Assembly: GCA_045534235.1 (NCBI GenBank)
Contig: JAZSJI010000049.1
Location: 1-6,580, forward strand
Source: Flemingiibacterium sp045534235
GTDB taxonomy: Bacteria; Bacillota; Clostridia; Oscillospirales; CAG-272
Direction of reading: 5' to 3'
Length of the DNA: 6,580 nucleotides
Below are positions 5,878-6,580 of the stretch, piece after piece. A program made the translations under genes and the position numbers. The notes beneath the pieces were generated by a model. That model was not told the origin of the DNA. It saw only the letters and a list, made by a program, of their open reading frames with translations, and made no database searches. Each line of letters begins with the position of its first letter. The stretch's first letter is position 1.

Positions 5878-6580
5878 ATGAAAAAGAGTATAAATGCGTG
5901 GTCCGTCGGTAAGGACACAAATTTTGAGGATATGTTCGCACAGCTCAAGGCAGCAGGATTTGAAGGTGTCGAGCTTAATATCGACAAGGAAGGCGCGTCG
6001 GCGCACTCCCTCACAATGAATACGACCGAGGACGAGCTCCTCGCTATCCGCGCCCTCAGCGAAAAGTACGAGCTTCCGATAACCTCTCTCTCAACGTCAA
6101 ACCCGCTTGGCGGTACGTCGGGCAACCGTGAGCTTTGGGACGCACAGAGGGCGGTTATCCTTAAGCAGATAGAGTTTGCAAAAATTCTCGGCGCGAAGGG
6201 TATTCTTACCGTTCCCGGCGGTATGCACACGGGCAAGAGCCTTAAGGCGTCGCGCGAAACCTCGATAGAGTTTTATAAATCAATCAAGGCTGACGTTGAG
6301 GCAAGCGGCATTATCGTTGGTCTTGAAAACGTCTGGAACGGCTTTTTCCTCTCGCCGTTTGATGCCAAGACGATGATCGACGAGATCGGCTCGAGCGCTA
6401 TCGGTATGTACTTCGACGTAGGTAACGTGGTTGCGTTCTCGGAGCCCGAGGATTGGATAGATATACTCGGCGAGCGCATCAAGTTCGTGCACGTCAAGGA
6501 CTACCTGCGCAATATCCGCACGCTCAAGGGCGGTCAGTTCGTTGGCGTAAACAACGGAAGCGCAAATTGGGAGAAGGTCG
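5878..6580 (+). CDS. Sugar phosphate isomerase/epimerase-type TIM-barrel protein, 3' end cut by the window
   Basis: The protein belongs to the AP-endonuclease-2-like / xylose-isomerase-like TIM-barrel superfamily, whose members isomerise or epimerise sugars and keto-sugars with a divalent metal. 234 codons are present and open at the right edge; relatives usually have about 270-300 residues. Seen: strand one with GFEGVELNID (27-36), strand-type block AKGILTVPGG (106-115), and metal-ligand-type residues E150 in GLENVWN, D180 in YFDVGN and H205 in FVHVKD; the usual last Glu would lie beyond the edge. ATG at 5878 is preceded by AAAGGG (5863-5868, 9 nt upstream). It is divergent from the AraC-family gene and shares promoter design with the oxidoreductase at 3738. 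Possible roles include epimerase of a keto-sugar made by that oxidoreductase, IolE/IolI-like inosose chemistry, or hydroxypyruvate-isomerase-like activity; sequence alone does not choose. Confidence 0.88.
   Translation, partial: MKKSINAWSVGKDTNFEDMFAQLKAAGFEGVELNIDKEGASAHSLTMNTTEDELLAIRALSEKYELPITSLSTSNPLGGTSGNRELWDAQRAVILKQIEFAKILGAKGILTVPGGMHTGKSLKASRETSIEFYKSIKADVEASGIIVGLENVWNGFFLSPFDAKTMIDEIGSSAIGMYFDVGNVVAFSEPEDWIDILGERIKFVHVKDYLRNIRTLKGGQFVGVNNGSANWEKV

Noticed and set aside
5856..6236. 126-codon leftward open frame
   Set aside because: Antisense to the isomerase/epimerase gene, which has a good start, ribosome site and metal-ligand motifs.
1..6580. Mobile elements, CRISPR arrays, tRNA or rRNA genes
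   Set aside because: No transposase or integrase, terminal inverted repeats, regular spacer-repeat pattern, cloverleaf or rRNA-like sequence was seen.

Overview
The window looks like chromosomal DNA from a gut-type Firmicute, probably an uncultured Clostridia relative. The signs are strong AGGAGG-like Shine-Dalgarno sites, sigma-A promoters in AT-rich gaps between more GC-rich genes, two AraC-type regulators, hexuronate genes and a bile-salt-hydrolase-like enzyme. The lineage is an inference from gene content and style; there is no rRNA or other marker. Nothing here looks like a phage, transposon, CRISPR array, tRNA or rRNA.

Left part (1-1779): a leftward operon for hexuronate (galacturonate/tagaturonate) use. 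uxaB (tagaturonate reductase) comes first and overlaps uxaA (altronate dehydratase) by 11 nt; uxaA runs off the left edge. A 199-bp divergent intergenic region holds a promoter for uxaB with dyads in its leader, a 17-bp perfect palindrome, and a promoter for the first AraC-family regulator.

Middle (1780-3630): this cupin-type AraC regulator is followed after 51 nt by a choloylglycine-hydrolase-family Ntn amidase with the catalytic Cys at position 2. The gap has no visible terminator, so the two may be co-transcribed.

Right part (3631-6580): a Gfo/Idh/MocA-type NAD(P)-dependent oxidoreductase (rightward), a convergent second AraC-family regulator (leftward), and a divergent sugar-phosphate isomerase/epimerase-type TIM-barrel protein (rightward, cut by the right edge). 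The oxidoreductase and isomerase promoters share one design: two copies of a GTCGATTTGT-like element exactly 21 bp apart, 3 bp before the -35 box, then a 17-bp spacer and an identical TATACT -10. This suggests both genes form a small regulon activated by the AraC protein encoded between them, whose own consensus promoter overlaps the isomerase promoter head-on. Two terminators sit back to back between the convergent genes, one of them built into the end of the regulator's coding sequence.

The whole region therefore reads as a sugar-acid/sugar catabolism locus with two local AraC switches. The substrates of the oxidoreductase/isomerase pair and of the amidase cannot be fixed from sequence alone.
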